Shown: one piece after another, positions 36,895-48,319 of the stretch
Numbering within the stretch: the stretch's first letter is position 1
How the letters are laid out: the number at the start of each line of letters is the position of its first letter
DNA from: Cannabis sativa
Lineage: Eukaryota > Streptophyta > Magnoliopsida > Rosales > Cannabaceae
Assembly (NCBI RefSeq): GCF_029168945.1
Contig: NC_083602.1
Span: 88,236,027 to 88,300,026, forward strand
Direction: 5' to 3'
Length of the DNA stretch: 64,000 nucleotides
Notes under the pieces: model-generated
Told to the model about the DNA's origin: nothing
Database searches by the model: none
The model's input: the letters and a program-made list of their open reading frames with translations, nothing else
Program-made: the position numbers and the translations under genes

Positions 36895-36980
36895 GGTCAA
36901 AGGCCATCTCATACTACGTTGACCACTTTTTACAAGAGGTTTAGCGCATAATTCGCTCTACTCTTTTTACGTATATAAAT
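36895..36980 (+). promoter_or_regulatory. promoter of the second EXO70 gene: two W-box cores and a TATA box
   Basis: GGTCAA at 36895-36900 and TTGACC at 36919-36924 form a pair, followed by TATATAAAT at 36972-36980, about 215 bases before the ATG at 37195. The arrangement parallels that of the first EXO70 gene although the surrounding sequence differs. Confidence 0.6.
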
Positions 36981-37194
36981 ATTTATTCATATGAATTCCT
37001 CTGCATGAAACTACGTTAAGCTTAAGCTTATTTTGATTTTGTTTTTTCATTACAATCTTGGCTGAGGGAATAAAACTTTCTCCCTCAGCCTTTTTAAATC
37101 TGAATTTTGATTTTAGCTTTTCTTCTATTTTTTCATAAATTAATTTTTTACTTTATTGAGTTTCTGAATATCTATTTTTTTTAATTAATTATTA

Positions 37195-38922
37195 ATGGAC
37201 GACAACAAGAGCGTAGAATTGGCTCAGTCACAAATCAACAAATGGGAAGCAAACGACACCGTTTCAATATTTAACGGCGACCGTGAAAATGCAAAACAGT
37301 ACCTTAACGCCGTTAAGGGGTTACAGTCAGCCATGCAGAATTTCATTTCTCAGAAATCTGCAACGGAGAAACTAATCAGAGCACAATTTCTTATGGAAAC
37401 CGCCATGAGAAGACTTCAGAGAGAGTTTTACCATATCTTGTCCTCTAATCGAGAGTGTTTGGATCCTGAATCGGTTTCGAGTCACTCTTCGTCAAGAACT
37501 TCCACGATTTCGAGTTTCTCTGATTTCGAAGATGAGTTGGAAGACGAGTTGAGAGTCACAACCGAATCGATTTCGGAAGTTGAGCGGGTATCGATTGCGG
37601 CCATGGCGGATTTGAAGTCGATTGCGGATTGTATGATTTCGGCTGGTTACGCCAAAGAGTGTGTGAAGATTTATACGAATGTACGGAAATATATTATCGA
37701 TCAGGGTTTGTACCGTTTGGGAGTGGAGAAGATGAGTTTCTCTCAGATCCAGAAACTTGAATGGAATATTATGGAGATTAAAATCAAGAGCTGGCTTAAA
37801 GCTGTAAAAGTCGCCGTGAAAACATTGTTTTACGGTGAGAGAATTCTCTGCGATCAAGTTTTTGCTTCTTCTGAATCGATCAGAGAATTGTGGTTCAACG
37901 AGATCTGCGGTGAAGGTGCCACGTTGCTCTTCAGTTTCCCTGAATTAGTAGCGAAATCGAAGAAATCTCCAGAGAAAATGTTTCGAACACTCGATTTGTA
38001 CGAAGCGATTACAGATTTATGGCCAGAGATCAACTCAATCTTCTCCTATAAATCAACCTCCGCCGTTAGATCTCAAGCTTCTAACTCACTCATCAAATTA
38101 AACGAATCCGTACGAACAATGATGACAGATTTCGAATCGGCAATACTTAAAGACTCATCGAAGAAGAAACCCGTTCCCGGCGGCGGAATCCATCCTTTGA
38201 CTCGTTACGTAATGAACTACATCTCATTCTTAGCCGATTACAGCGAGGTTCTTTCAATCATCGTCGCCGATTGGCCGTTACCAGTCCACGCGCCGTTGCC
38301 GGAATCTTACTTCGGAAGCTCGAACAACAACAAGAACGATCACGAAACCTCGTCGTCATCGTCGCCGGGATTGTCCGTACGGATCGCTTGGCTTATTTTA
38401 GTTCTTCTCTGCAAATTAGACGGTAAAGCAACATTGTTCAAAGACGTTTCTCTCCCTTATATATTTTTAGCTAACAATCTTCAATACGTCGTCGTAAAGG
38501 TCCGAAACTCAAACCTAAAATTCATACTTGGTGACGTTTGGATTTCCAAGCACGAAGCCAAGTTGAAACAATACGTGTCGAGTTTCGAGGCCGTTGGATG
38601 GAGCACGGTGTTCTCATCAATACCAGATGATCCAACGGCTGATATTACTCCTGAACAAGCTAAGAAGATATTCAAGAAATTCATATCGAGTTTCGAAGAG
38701 GCTTATTGTAAACAGATTAGTTGGGTCGCACCCGACCCGAAACTCCGATACTTGATTAAAGCCTCTGTTGCGGATAAAATTGTGGGTCCGTACAAGGTTT
38801 TTTATGAGAGGAATCGAATCGGGTTGGTAACAGCTTGCGGGTCGGATTCTGTGGTGAGATATACGCCCGAGAATTTAGATAGTTTTTTGTGTGATCATTT
38901 TTCTTTGGGACTGGAAATGTAG
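37195..38922 (+). CDS. EXO70H: exocyst subunit EXO70, EXO70H-like paralog
   Basis: A single ORF of 575 residues, roughly 70% identical by eye to the gene at 28139. An in-frame TAA at 37186-37188 precedes the ATG, so the protein truly starts at the residue equivalent to Met36 of its neighbour and lacks the Ser/Pro/Arg-rich leader. It keeps the helical N-terminal part, the Ser-rich and acidic linker (PESVSSHSSSRTSTISSFSD; FEDELEDEL) and the Exo70 domain (GGIHPLTRYVMNYISFLADY; LANNLQYVVVKV). It has a longer Asn/Ser loop near residue 380 (NNNKNDHETSSSSSPG) and ends LGLEM without the Ser-rich tail. Its role is the same exocyst function with possibly different targeting. Confidence 0.95.
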   Translation: MDDNKSVELAQSQINKWEANDTVSIFNGDRENAKQYLNAVKGLQSAMQNFISQKSATEKLIRAQFLMETAMRRLQREFYHILSSNRECLDPESVSSHSSSRTSTISSFSDFEDELEDELRVTTESISEVERVSIAAMADLKSIADCMISAGYAKECVKIYTNVRKYIIDQGLYRLGVEKMSFSQIQKLEWNIMEIKIKSWLKAVKVAVKTLFYGERILCDQVFASSESIRELWFNEICGEGATLLFSFPELVAKSKKSPEKMFRTLDLYEAITDLWPEINSIFSYKSTSAVRSQASNSLIKLNESVRTMMTDFESAILKDSSKKKPVPGGGIHPLTRYVMNYISFLADYSEVLSIIVADWPLPVHAPLPESYFGSSNNNKNDHETSSSSSPGLSVRIAWLILVLLCKLDGKATLFKDVSLPYIFLANNLQYVVVKVRNSNLKFILGDVWISKHEAKLKQYVSSFEAVGWSTVFSSIPDDPTADITPEQAKKIFKKFISSFEEAYCKQISWVAPDPKLRYLIKASVADKIVGPYKVFYERNRIGLVTACGSDSVVRYTPENLDSFLCDHFSLGLEM

Positions 38923-39271
38923 AGAATTTTCCTTCCTCTAATTAATTAGGTTTGGTTTTATGTTTTATTTGGGAGGAGAATTTTCGTTTGTTGAGAGCTC
39001 TCTTTGTATTTGTTTTTTTAATTTTCTTTTTGTGAGGAAATGGAATATTGTAAAGCTAAAAGCTTAGATCATATAGTGTAAAGATATACATATTATTCAC
39101 TATACTTGATTTCATTAAGCCATTTTCAGAAAGCCATGAAGAAAATTTGAATTGGGTGAGCATGTTGTTGCTTTAACCATTCATTCCTTTGAACATGAAA
39201 AGTATATATATATCTCAATGACAATAATACACATAAAAGAAATATATATATACAAATACAAATAGTAGAAA
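38923..39271. other. 3' flank of the second EXO70 gene
   Basis: Likely 3' untranslated sequence to about 39110, then AT-rich spacer. No other gene is seen. Confidence 0.45.
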
Positions 39272-39363
39272 CCTAAAGTCGATATCCATTTTGCCCATCT
39301 TTGGCTGCATACGTTCTCGTTGCTTTTGCTTCAACTTCTTACTATCCTCTTTTTCTATGTAAG
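39272..39363 (-). pseudogene. isolated exon fragment of splicing factor SF3B2
   Basis: On the minus strand, an acceptor-like TTTTCAACAG is followed by an exon reading YIEKEDSKKLKQKQRERM and then QPKMGKMDIDFR. This is the conserved SF3B2 (SF3b145) segment just before the VLHDAFFKYQTKP-type region of the family. No neighbouring SF3B2 exon is visible on either side. It is therefore a captured or left-over gene fragment, not a functional gene. Confidence 0.75.
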
Positions 39364-40900
39364 CTGTTGAAAATAGTTGGTGCAAAAAATAGAAATGAAC
39401 TAATTTATCGAATTAAAACTTGGGTTGAATCGCGGACTAGATCACTCCTTTTAAGACATTTGTGGTACTGTTCATAATTGTGCAAGTAGACTGTTAGTCT
39501 CGTCATCTCAGGATAAAACAACACAGTCAAATACACGGTCGGTCGGATAGAAGGCGGTGGCGGCGTGTGCGTGTGGTGTTCCAATGTATGAGTCCTCACC
39601 CATACGCATTATCTACACTTTCAATAAACTATTTTTATTTCATATGAGAATCCATTCACTTACACACTTTACTTCTTATTTTTATAAAATTTTACAAAGT
39701 TCAAACATAAGCTTATAAGCGACAATCATAAACAATGCAGCAGGCTATTAGTGGCTTTTAATTGTTTGTTATACCGTAAATTGTTTTTTTTCAAAAAGAC
39801 TAAAAAAATTGCTGCAGAAAATAATTTTTTTCGAAAATGATTAGACCCAAACTCAAGCCCAATTACAAAACTTTTATTCTCTAGCCCGTCAAGGTCAAAA
39901 TAACAGGCCAACTAATGAACAAACCCTGGGCTACAGCCCATTAGATACAGGCATCGTTTTCTATTTTGGTCCTTTGTTTATAGTCATTATTATAATTTTT
40001 TTTTGGGGGTTTTACAAAAATATTAGGTTTTGGGCAAAAATTTATAATTTTACTGTCAGACATTTTTTTTTACAAAAATACTGTATTTTATAAAACAACC
40101 GCAAAACAATAAAACAGAACAATTAAAAATAAAAGTGGAACAACTAAAAAACAACCGTGAAACAACAATGAAAACTTAACACAGTAAATAGTATTTTTGA
40201 AAAAAATTCTGCCCCACAATAATAAAGAAAAAAGTTAAAAATTTCAGTATATGGTGTAAAAAACCCTAATTTTTTTGAGTTATTTACTATATATATACCT
40301 TATGTTTTTTATTTCATACACTTAAATATTACATCTTTTTTTTTTCCGATAGATTAAATACTAAATGTTAATTTCTATCAAATCCCATAACTACTATTCT
40401 GTTAAAATATTGATTGTATTTATTAAAATGTTACATGTCATATTTTCATTAATCCATTTTATATTAATTTTGAAAAACAATTAAATTAGTATTTAAATAA
40501 ATAGTAATTATTAAAAAATTATATTTTAAAATTAAAAAACTGAAAAATATATTTAATTAGTTTTTTAATTATACTGAGACACTTAATCAAAATTAAACCA
40601 AAGAATGATTTATTTTTCCTTTCAAGTTTTCTTATAAAAGAAATCATTTTTTTCCCTAAACTAGATTGCAAGAATAAATATTATAGAAAATTATTCATAC
40701 TGCCAATTCATAATTGAACTATCTACAAAATTAAATTACTTAAACTTTCAAACTCAAATTTAAGCTACAAAAATAATTAGAATCAAACCAATATTACACA
40801 ATAACAACTAATTAGTTAAATCACATTCATAAAATCATTTAGCAAAATATATATATTTTCACAAAATGATTTGACAATATACAAAGACTTCCGTAGGAGG
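39364..40900. other. intergenic stretch, nothing firm
   Basis: A less AT-rich patch at 39400-39600 has a 64-codon minus ORF of unknown nature. The rest is AT-rich with no supported gene. Confidence 0.4.
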
Positions 40901-40904
40901 CATA

Positions 40905-41165
40905 CTTGATTGGGATTGCTGCTTTTGAACCCCTATCGTTCAATAATAAAGATTTTCTCCTTAAGCCTTCAATGCAAGATTTTCTATTATCACTCGAATG
41001 GATGTTTGTTTCATAACTGGTGAGAAAATGCCTGTAAAATTGTACCTTCTCTTTGGTTCAAACTCTTGAAAACTGATCTTGCCTTGTATCTGATTTGTTC
41101 ACCTCATAAATCTTTTTTGTGCCTGAAAATCTATTTGCAACTTATCAATTTTTATGGTGGCTTTC
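40905..41165 (-). pseudogene. decayed Ty1-copia reverse transcriptase fragment
   Basis: On the minus strand, pieces in different frames give the copia RT start pattern: KIDKLQIDFQAQKRFMR, then FSPVMKQTSIRVIIENLALK. The usual family sequence there is a KGF/Q-rich segment followed by FSPVVxxTSIRVLL. Frameshifts and stops are frequent and no other copia domain is visible. Confidence 0.55.
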
Positions 41166-41520
41166 TTGGATAAAGGTTCTACTCTAACAACTATTTTAGT
41201 CACAGTATATATGATAAAATCACTTTTGATGAAGTTTCACTTCTATTAATTCTTGTAGTTTTGGGACTTATATATAAACCTCACGATAGGTTAACATCAA
41301 TAATATAAATACATATACATTATATTATACATATATCCCATATAATATATATATATATTATATGATATATAAATGTACACATTCTCTATATTAACTTGGA
41401 GTGTTTGGAGTTTTCTTCCATTTTTTTTGGTTTTTGGAAAGAGATCGATCGAGCTCTAATATTTATTGAGTTAATATATATAGATATATATATATATATA
41501 TATATAATGATGATATATAT
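41166..41520. other. AT-rich spacer with TA runs
   Basis: Short (TA)n tracts near 41340 and 41480-41510. Nothing else is recognised before CACTA copy B. Confidence 0.5.
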
Positions 41521-41559
41521 GTCCACTACTACAAAAACACCCTTTAGAGGCGGTTTTTA

Positions 41560-41765
41560 AGCCCTTTAGGCGTCGGTTTTCGCGAAATTCGCTACCGACG
41601 CCTATCAGGGCGACGCTAAAGGGTTTATTTGAACCGACGCCATATATACCCCTATGGCGTCGGTTCTTAGCTAGGAACCGACGCCATAGGGGTCCCTATG
41701 GCGTCGGTTCTATCAAAACCGACGCCATAGGGGGCGTAGCAACCGACGGTAAAGGTTCTCGCGCA
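41560..41765. repeat. subterminal repeats of CACTA copy B (Ulp1 side)
   Basis: Repeated inverted ATGGCGTCGGTT and AACCGACGCCAT units with CTAGCTAGG hairpins, as at 10860-11060 of copy A. Confidence 0.85.
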
Positions 41766-42066
41766 TTTCAGTTTTTCGATTTTTTTTTTAATTTAATTAT
41801 ATTATTTTAATTTTATATTTATTAATTTATATACATATTTATTTAATTTAAATTACATATTTATTTAAATTTTAAATTACATATTTATTTAATTTAATTA
41901 TAATAGTAATTAAATTTGGGTAAAAACATAATTTGATTTCATAAAAATAATTAAATATTACACAAACATGTAAAATTAGTTAAAAATATTAATAAGTTAA
42001 TAAATCTAATTACAAGTTAATCTATAAAAATTACATAATGAAGAAAAATTCTTCGACCTTTGAACC

Positions 42067-45000
42067 TCAATCGTCACCGTGAATCACCGCCATCAATTGT
42101 TCGATCCACTTTCGCTGTAGTGGTAAAATTTCTGTTTTTGGATCGTATTGCTTCTTACCCCCAAACTGTTAAAAAAATTAAAAATTTATATTAGTTTATG
42201 TATATGTATATTATATATTTGTTATTATAAAATTTATATACTATGATCAATAATTAAAACTTACAGCTTTTTGATCTTCTATGTAACGGTTGGGGTTGGC
42301 ACGTGCGACGATGTCAGTCATATATTTCAAAACATAAAAACCGCATTCTTGGCTTTTAGGTTGTCTTGGACGGTTGCTTGTGCAATTCCTTGCCACGGGC
42401 CAAGATACTGATGTGCGTCCCCTATATACATGAATGCCCTGTTTGGAAAAATTATATTAGCATTTCAATTCGTTAGTTAATTTAAATTCGTTACATAAGA
42501 AGTCATTAAATAATTACCTTCCGATCATTTGTTCTATTTCTTCGGGAATTGGGCGGCCTTTTAGAGGGTTTAAATGGATAATTTTCTTTGGCGCAACCAC
42601 CACTAGCGTCCAATGCATCCTAGAAAATTATATTGGAATATAAGTAAGATAGTATAAAAATAATTTGAAGACATAATATAGAAATGAACAATTAGCACTA
42701 AAGAATTTAATAAAGTTTACCCGATATTCCAAGGAATAAAGAACATTTGGTGGTTGCTGTTCATTAATGATAACCAATTAGCCAATCGTCTTGCCGCATC
42801 GTCAAAAGACTGACTCTGTTCTTCATCGCTGATCCCATGCACTGTGAGAAGCTCTGGGTCGTAAAACTTGAAAATTTTTCTCAGACCGTTGATGCTCTCC
42901 CATATGTGCCTGCCAAAAAAAAGTGTTAGTGCCTTATAATAATTTAACTATAATTTGATATAAGGTTAATTAGATTAAAGAAGAGTATACATCATTCCAA
43001 ACAGCATTCCCTGGTTGCCGATGTAGTTACACGTAGCAACCTGCTGCAAATCCTCTCCAGATAAAATGATCTGGGTACGCGGTGCAATGAATCCTCGGGG
43101 GACAGAAATTGTGATTATATCACGTTTATCTTTGAGCCTTAGGAATTCATGAATCATCCATTTCAGCGAATTAGGGATCAACGCCATCTTCTCTTCCGTG
43201 AACAACTCATCTTCCCGTGCACCACGGCTTTCTGGAGAAAGCATCGGAGCTTTCCCCTTTGACGCATCACGTCTTGAGGGCGGTTGAGCGAGTGGACCCT
43301 AAACAAAACAGAACATAATATATATATATCAAATTTTATCTAATTTCTACCGAAATTTCGGCAGCATAACGGTTGTAATTGAATGATCCCAAAAATTTAG
43401 AACATGGCTGTATAACGACAAATAACACATATACAACAGTAGTTTGTTCATCCATCCCACCGCAGCACATATATTCGCAGAACCTACTTCACTACGGATG
43501 AATATTTAAGATATTCAAACTCCACTAATCATTAATAATTAATTTCAGTTGAGAAGTTACCTCGGTTGTTAAAATTAAGTGTTTAGGCCAAGGAAGGAAC
43601 ATCTGGTACACGTCCCTAACATATCTGAACTCTTCAAGTGGGACTGGGATTTCAGCGTCCTCTTGCAGGATTTCCGTAACCATGATCCGAGCATGTGAAT
43701 CATCGTAATCCTGGCAGTGAACTTTGATCACACCCACATGCTCGTACAAATACCCTCGGGCCACAATATTGTCGATGTTGTCAGAGCAGAGATGTACTTG
43801 CTGAGTAAGGGCCGCTTGGTCATCAAAATTGTATAGGATACCTTGGTCGTTGAGGGAAATGAACTCCTCAGCATAAATTTGTGGTTGTACCTCATCCTGA
43901 GGAGCGTATGGTTGTGGAACATACGCCTCACCAGCCACCTCTCCTTCTTCCTCTTGTTCGGCAGCGTTCCTCTCGTCGCTTAAGGGATTGGACTTCGGCT
44001 TTTAATTGTTCAATCTCCTTCGCTTGCCGAGCCACAACATCAGACACTTCCCTTTTCTTCCTGCCGAACAGTTGAGATGCCCTGGTCAGGAACCTACAAA
44101 TCATAAAATGCAAATTAGCAACGATTTCATTTGTGTAACTAAATAAATAACATTTGAAGTAATAGCATACCCGGCGGCCACGACACGTCCGGGATGCTGC
44201 GGTGTCCCGAGCGCCCGCGTGAGGATATCGTTTTGGCCCTGGACCTGAATTTGTCCCTGACTAAGCTTCTCCTCTAATTGAGCCTAATGCACGCATATAT
44301 TCAAGCAATTAGTATATGAATTATATACACTAACTCTAATTGAATTATATATTCAAGCAATTAGTATATGAATTAATATATACTTACTATCTTCTCGGCA
44401 ATTTCCTTGTCGTAATCAGTGACAAGTTTTCTACTCTTGGTGCGAGATTTAATCCAAACACGGTGGCGGGGAGGATCTGCAACTTCGAGGTCCTTTTTCT
44501 ACATAACGTTATAACAATGAAATGAGTACCAATTAAATTGTATAGCACATTATAGCACATTAAATTTTTAGTATTACTTACCACAGCTTCCCGTACGTTC
44601 ACCATCCCACTCCGACCACTTCGATGTCTGGATTGAATTTTTGAGGAACGTTCACGTTGCACCTTACTCAATTCCTACAATGCCAAAAAAATACATTAGA
44701 TACATGTACTTGTATTTAAGAGTTTATCTTAGTGTTAATATAATTAGCGTACCAGAAATTCAGGAGTTAGTCTACTTTCAACAAATTTGCACCAATCAGC
44801 AGCGTCGATCTCCGGGTGCTTTTCAGGGACTTGTGCCAGTCGTCCCAGATCATTCTCTTTCAACGCGGGCATTATGATGTCTTTTGTCATCCTATTCTTG
44901 AAGTCTTTCATTAACTTCCCAGCTAGGATGAGACAATCATGTTTGAAGGTGTCCGGCACAATGAACCCCGTCTATTTTGAAGGAAAACAAACACCTGCTA

Positions 45001-45340
45001 GAGTCAACATTTGGAGTAATAGAAAAACAAATCAAAATTCTAACAAATAATAGCTTACCTGAATGTCTTTCCAAACTTGATTTTTCAGAGTCTGGTTGAC
45101 TTCTTTCCAATTTTTATAAGCCAACCCTATTGTCTGCCGACATCTGACTCCCAGAGTGGATACGAGCTTCGCGTAGCTTTTTCCACAGTATTGACCTTTA
45201 TCATTAACTTCGAGGGCCACTCTTTTGCCCTGATCCATTAGTTTGGATATTTCATTCATTTGCGTCGGCCCTCGTGTAGGTATTGTGGTTGGACACTCAT
45301 TTTCTGCTCCCGAATCAGATCCTGATTCCGAGTTCGCCAT
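42067..45340 (-). pseudogene. CACTA second gene: Transposase_24-like protein with C-terminal Ulp1 protease (copy B)
   Basis: The start ATG is at 45338-45340 and the stop at 42067-42069, with about nine exons inferred from the same GT/AG sites as copy A. The N-terminal exon reads MANSESGSDSGAENE and ends VWKDIQ before GTAAGC. The second exon reads TGFIVPDTFKHDCLILAG onward in one frame. Later exons continue in frame where copy A is shifted: HCQDYDDSHARIMVTEILQE, and MLSPESRGAREDELFTEE through SGEDLQQVATCNYIGNQ. The protease part gives NHQMFFIPWNIG, HWTLVVVAP, HLNPLKG and QPKSQECGFYVLKYM. A local +1/-1 pair before the catalytic Cys changes about ten residues relative to copy A. It may still be expressed; I list it as a pseudogene because it is transposon-borne and intactness was only checked by eye. 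Confidence 0.75.
43320..43515 (-). repeat. internal repeat, intronic copy (CACTA B)
   Basis: This corresponds to 9083-9275 of copy A. It keeps CCGAAATTTCGG, and the sequence TTCGCAGAACCTACTTCACT is read here on the + strand. It lies in the intron before the Ulp1 exons. Confidence 0.85.
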
Positions 45341-45944
45341 GTCTACACCATTAACAAACAAACTTCAAAGTTAGCTATATATATAACAAGTAGTGTATAT
45401 GAAATATTAAAAGCATAAACAATATGTTAATGATTTAGGAGCATTCACAACCACAATATAAAGTAAGCTATATGTCAATGATTTAAGCATAAGAAATGTG
45501 TTTTTTGCTTTAATTTACTTTTATTATTTTTATCTGTTATTGCATTTGTATTCTTCTTCCATAATTAAGTAACTTTTTTTTTTATTACTATTATTATGTG
45601 TAATGATGAATGACTTTTAGCTTAAGGATTGTGATTTTAGTAAAGTGTTAAACATGTTGTGGACCATGTAGCTAATCATTACAATGGTCATCAATTATAC
45701 CCAAAAAGAAGATGATTGAAATGATATTGGGATTTATTTTTATTTTTTTTATTAGTTATGGCAAAGATGAATTTTTGGGCATGTTTGATTCCAATTTTGA
45801 AAGAAATTTTAAAATTAAGGTCACCATTTTCACTAGATTAGTAAGCTAACATAACAAATGGTTAGATTATTTTTTAGTGACCTAACATCTTATTACTATG
45901 TTATAGCTAATTAGTTCTTTGGGTGATGTAAATATTAATATTTT

Positions 45945-46142
45945 TTTAGTAAGATTTATCCTAATTCTACCGAAATTTCTAAGAAGACAACTATGTAATT
46001 GGACGTTCCCAAAAATTTTAAAAGTGCCTAAAATAACAAACAAAACAGATAACCAATACAAAATTTATCCACCCACCCGACCGCAGTACATGTATTCGCA
46101 GAACCTACTTCACTACGGATGAATATTTAAGATATTCAAACT
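45945..46142 (-). repeat. internal repeat, outer copy (CACTA B)
   Basis: This corresponds to 5389-5590 of copy A. The palindrome is partly altered here (AGAAATTTCGG instead of CCGAAATTTCGG), while the TTCGCAGAACCTACTTCACT block is intact. Confidence 0.85.
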
Positions 46143-47019
46143 CAACTAACATGCATTGATAATTAATTATATAATAAGAAAAAGTTAGTTAAAGTATATA
46201 CCTATCAATGCAAGCTCAAATACACTACACACAAAATTATACCGAACCTACAATATAAACAAATATAACGAAATTGCAAAAATAATTATTTCATTACTTA
46301 TAACTAGTTATTAAAAATAGTAACAAGTTACTTAGTTACTAAATTATACATACATATATATATAATCAATTATATCTCACACTATTATCTCAAAAAAAAA
46401 TTATTTCCCACACTAATTTAATTTTAAAATTTTTATTTCTAAACTATACACACACTAATATACACACATTATATACACACATATTCAATAAAATATAAAA
46501 TTACATATATATACTATATGTTGAGCTTTAAATTTTTACCTAATAACCGCAATCCGACGAGCAATTCCGTAAAAAATCCGTGCACTATACACATACAACA
46601 CAACAATATTACCATTAAAATTAAAAAACCCAAAAAATAATTTACAAAAACTAAAAATAAAACAATGTACATTATAAAAATGAATAGAAACTATATTTAT
46701 ACCTTAAAAGAGGTTGAGATTCAATGTTTTCTCAACAAAAAATGGTGGCCGGAGTTATACCCACTATTTTTGTATAGGTTCGGATGACAGAGAAATAGGG
46801 AAAAAAATTAAAACTTTTTGGGTGTATAGGATTAAGTATCGAAAATAGAAGATTTTGCAACAAAAATGGGCTCAAATGGTTGAGAAATGGGGGAGAAATG
46901 GGTGGTGGAGGCGGTGGTCGGCGAGAGTTTTTCGTCTCTGCTGGGTGCTGGTTCTTTGGTGCTTTGGCTGGGTTTGGTCGAGTGAGGAAGAAAGCTGAGG
47001 GAGGGGTTTGTTTTATAAC

Positions 47020-47324
47020 CCTATGCCGTCGGTTCCTTTATAGGAACCGACGGCATAGGGTACACGTGTCAGCAAACACGTGTACTATGCCGTTCTGGCT
47101 CCTATAGAGGAACCGACGCATGTGGCTTAACATAAAAAAAAAAAAAAAAATTATTTCCCAACCGCCTCTAAATGGTATAATGCAATTTTATACCTACGGT
47201 TTTTATCAAAAAACCGCCTCTAAATGTCAATTTCGAAAAAAACGGGTATTTTCACACCCTTTAGCTTCCCTTTTTATAAGTGGGAGTGAAAAAACAGCCT
47301 CTAAAGGCCAAGATTGTAGTAGTG
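47020..47324. repeat. subterminal repeats and TIR of CACTA copy B (outer side)
   Basis: ATGCCGTCGGTTCC and GGAACCGACGGCAT form a hairpin near 47020-47060. Then come AACCGCCTCTAAA motifs and the terminal TTGTAGTAGTG. Confidence 0.85.
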
Positions 47325-47327
47325 GTC

Positions 47328-48310
47328 AATTTGATCATTTCATGTGATACTTGTGAACATGTTTGTCGTAAACCTAATTTTAGGGCTTGATTTTGAGAGG
47401 TTTAAATGGTTGTAAAGTGATAATGTTGGTAACACAAAACTACTTTTTTTTTTTCTTTATGGAGTAAACTATATATATATATATAATCAAATTCTAATAT
47501 TAATTAATCCATCGAATTGAACCACCACGACGGCTTTAATGAAACAACTATACATATTATTATATTATTATATGCATGTGTCATTAATTCTTAATTATAT
47601 ATTTTATATATACATCTATATATATATAGATATATACTAATTATATCATGAAATGAAACTGGGTTAGTTTGACGTAGACGTTCATGATTTTGATTAATTA
47701 ATTAGTTGACTATAATATTTTTATATATATATAAATATTGGTCATGCATGAGGAAGTAAGAGACGATATTTTTTCTTCTTTTGAATAATATTTAAAAGTA
47801 AAAGACATTAATATTAATTAGGAACACTTTATATGCAAATTAATCTTGTCCAGCTGCCATGCATGCCCATAATAAATGAAGATCGTATGTTGTTTTCGGT
47901 ATATTAATTAATGAATTATCTTAAACTTTTTTTTTATTATTGAAAAATTTAATAAATACGATTTTTTATCTTAAACAGTACATGTTAATTGAAAAATATT
48001 AAATTTTCAACTATTATATATAATATATATTTATAATAAGCTCCTGAATGAATATATATATATCTATCTATATATATATATATATTACAGCCAGCCCAAA
48101 ATTTCTTAATTGTAATATATTTACATTAAAAAAATATATAAATAATTATAATCTTGGGGTTTTTTTTTAATTATTTTATTATATAATTATTTAATCAAAA
48201 GGATAGTATAAATTTTTTAATTGTAGTTTTTTATTGGAGCAGCCCCCACACCACAACAAGTGTGTCCATCTCTAATTACAGCTATATTTCCAATATTTAC
48301 TAGTTGTTTG
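47328..48310. other. AT-rich intergenic stretch
   Basis: TA-rich tracts near 47610 and 48050-48085. No gene or element is recognised. Confidence 0.45.
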
Positions 48311-48319
48311 GTTATTTTT

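Larger units (their letters stand above)
41524..47324 (-). mobile_element. CACTA (En/Spm) transposon, copy B, 5801 bp, inverted relative to copy A
   Basis: The left end is CACTACTACAAAAACACCC and the right end is the inverse of CACTACTACAATCTTGGCC. The 3-bp duplication GTC flanks it exactly (41521-41523 and 47325-47327). It is the reverse complement of copy A over most of its length and very similar. It has no TnpD-derived DUF4218/DUF4216 part; the corresponding space (about 45480-45890) holds unrelated AT-rich sequence. Its Ulp1-type gene is better preserved than that of copy A. Confidence 0.95.
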
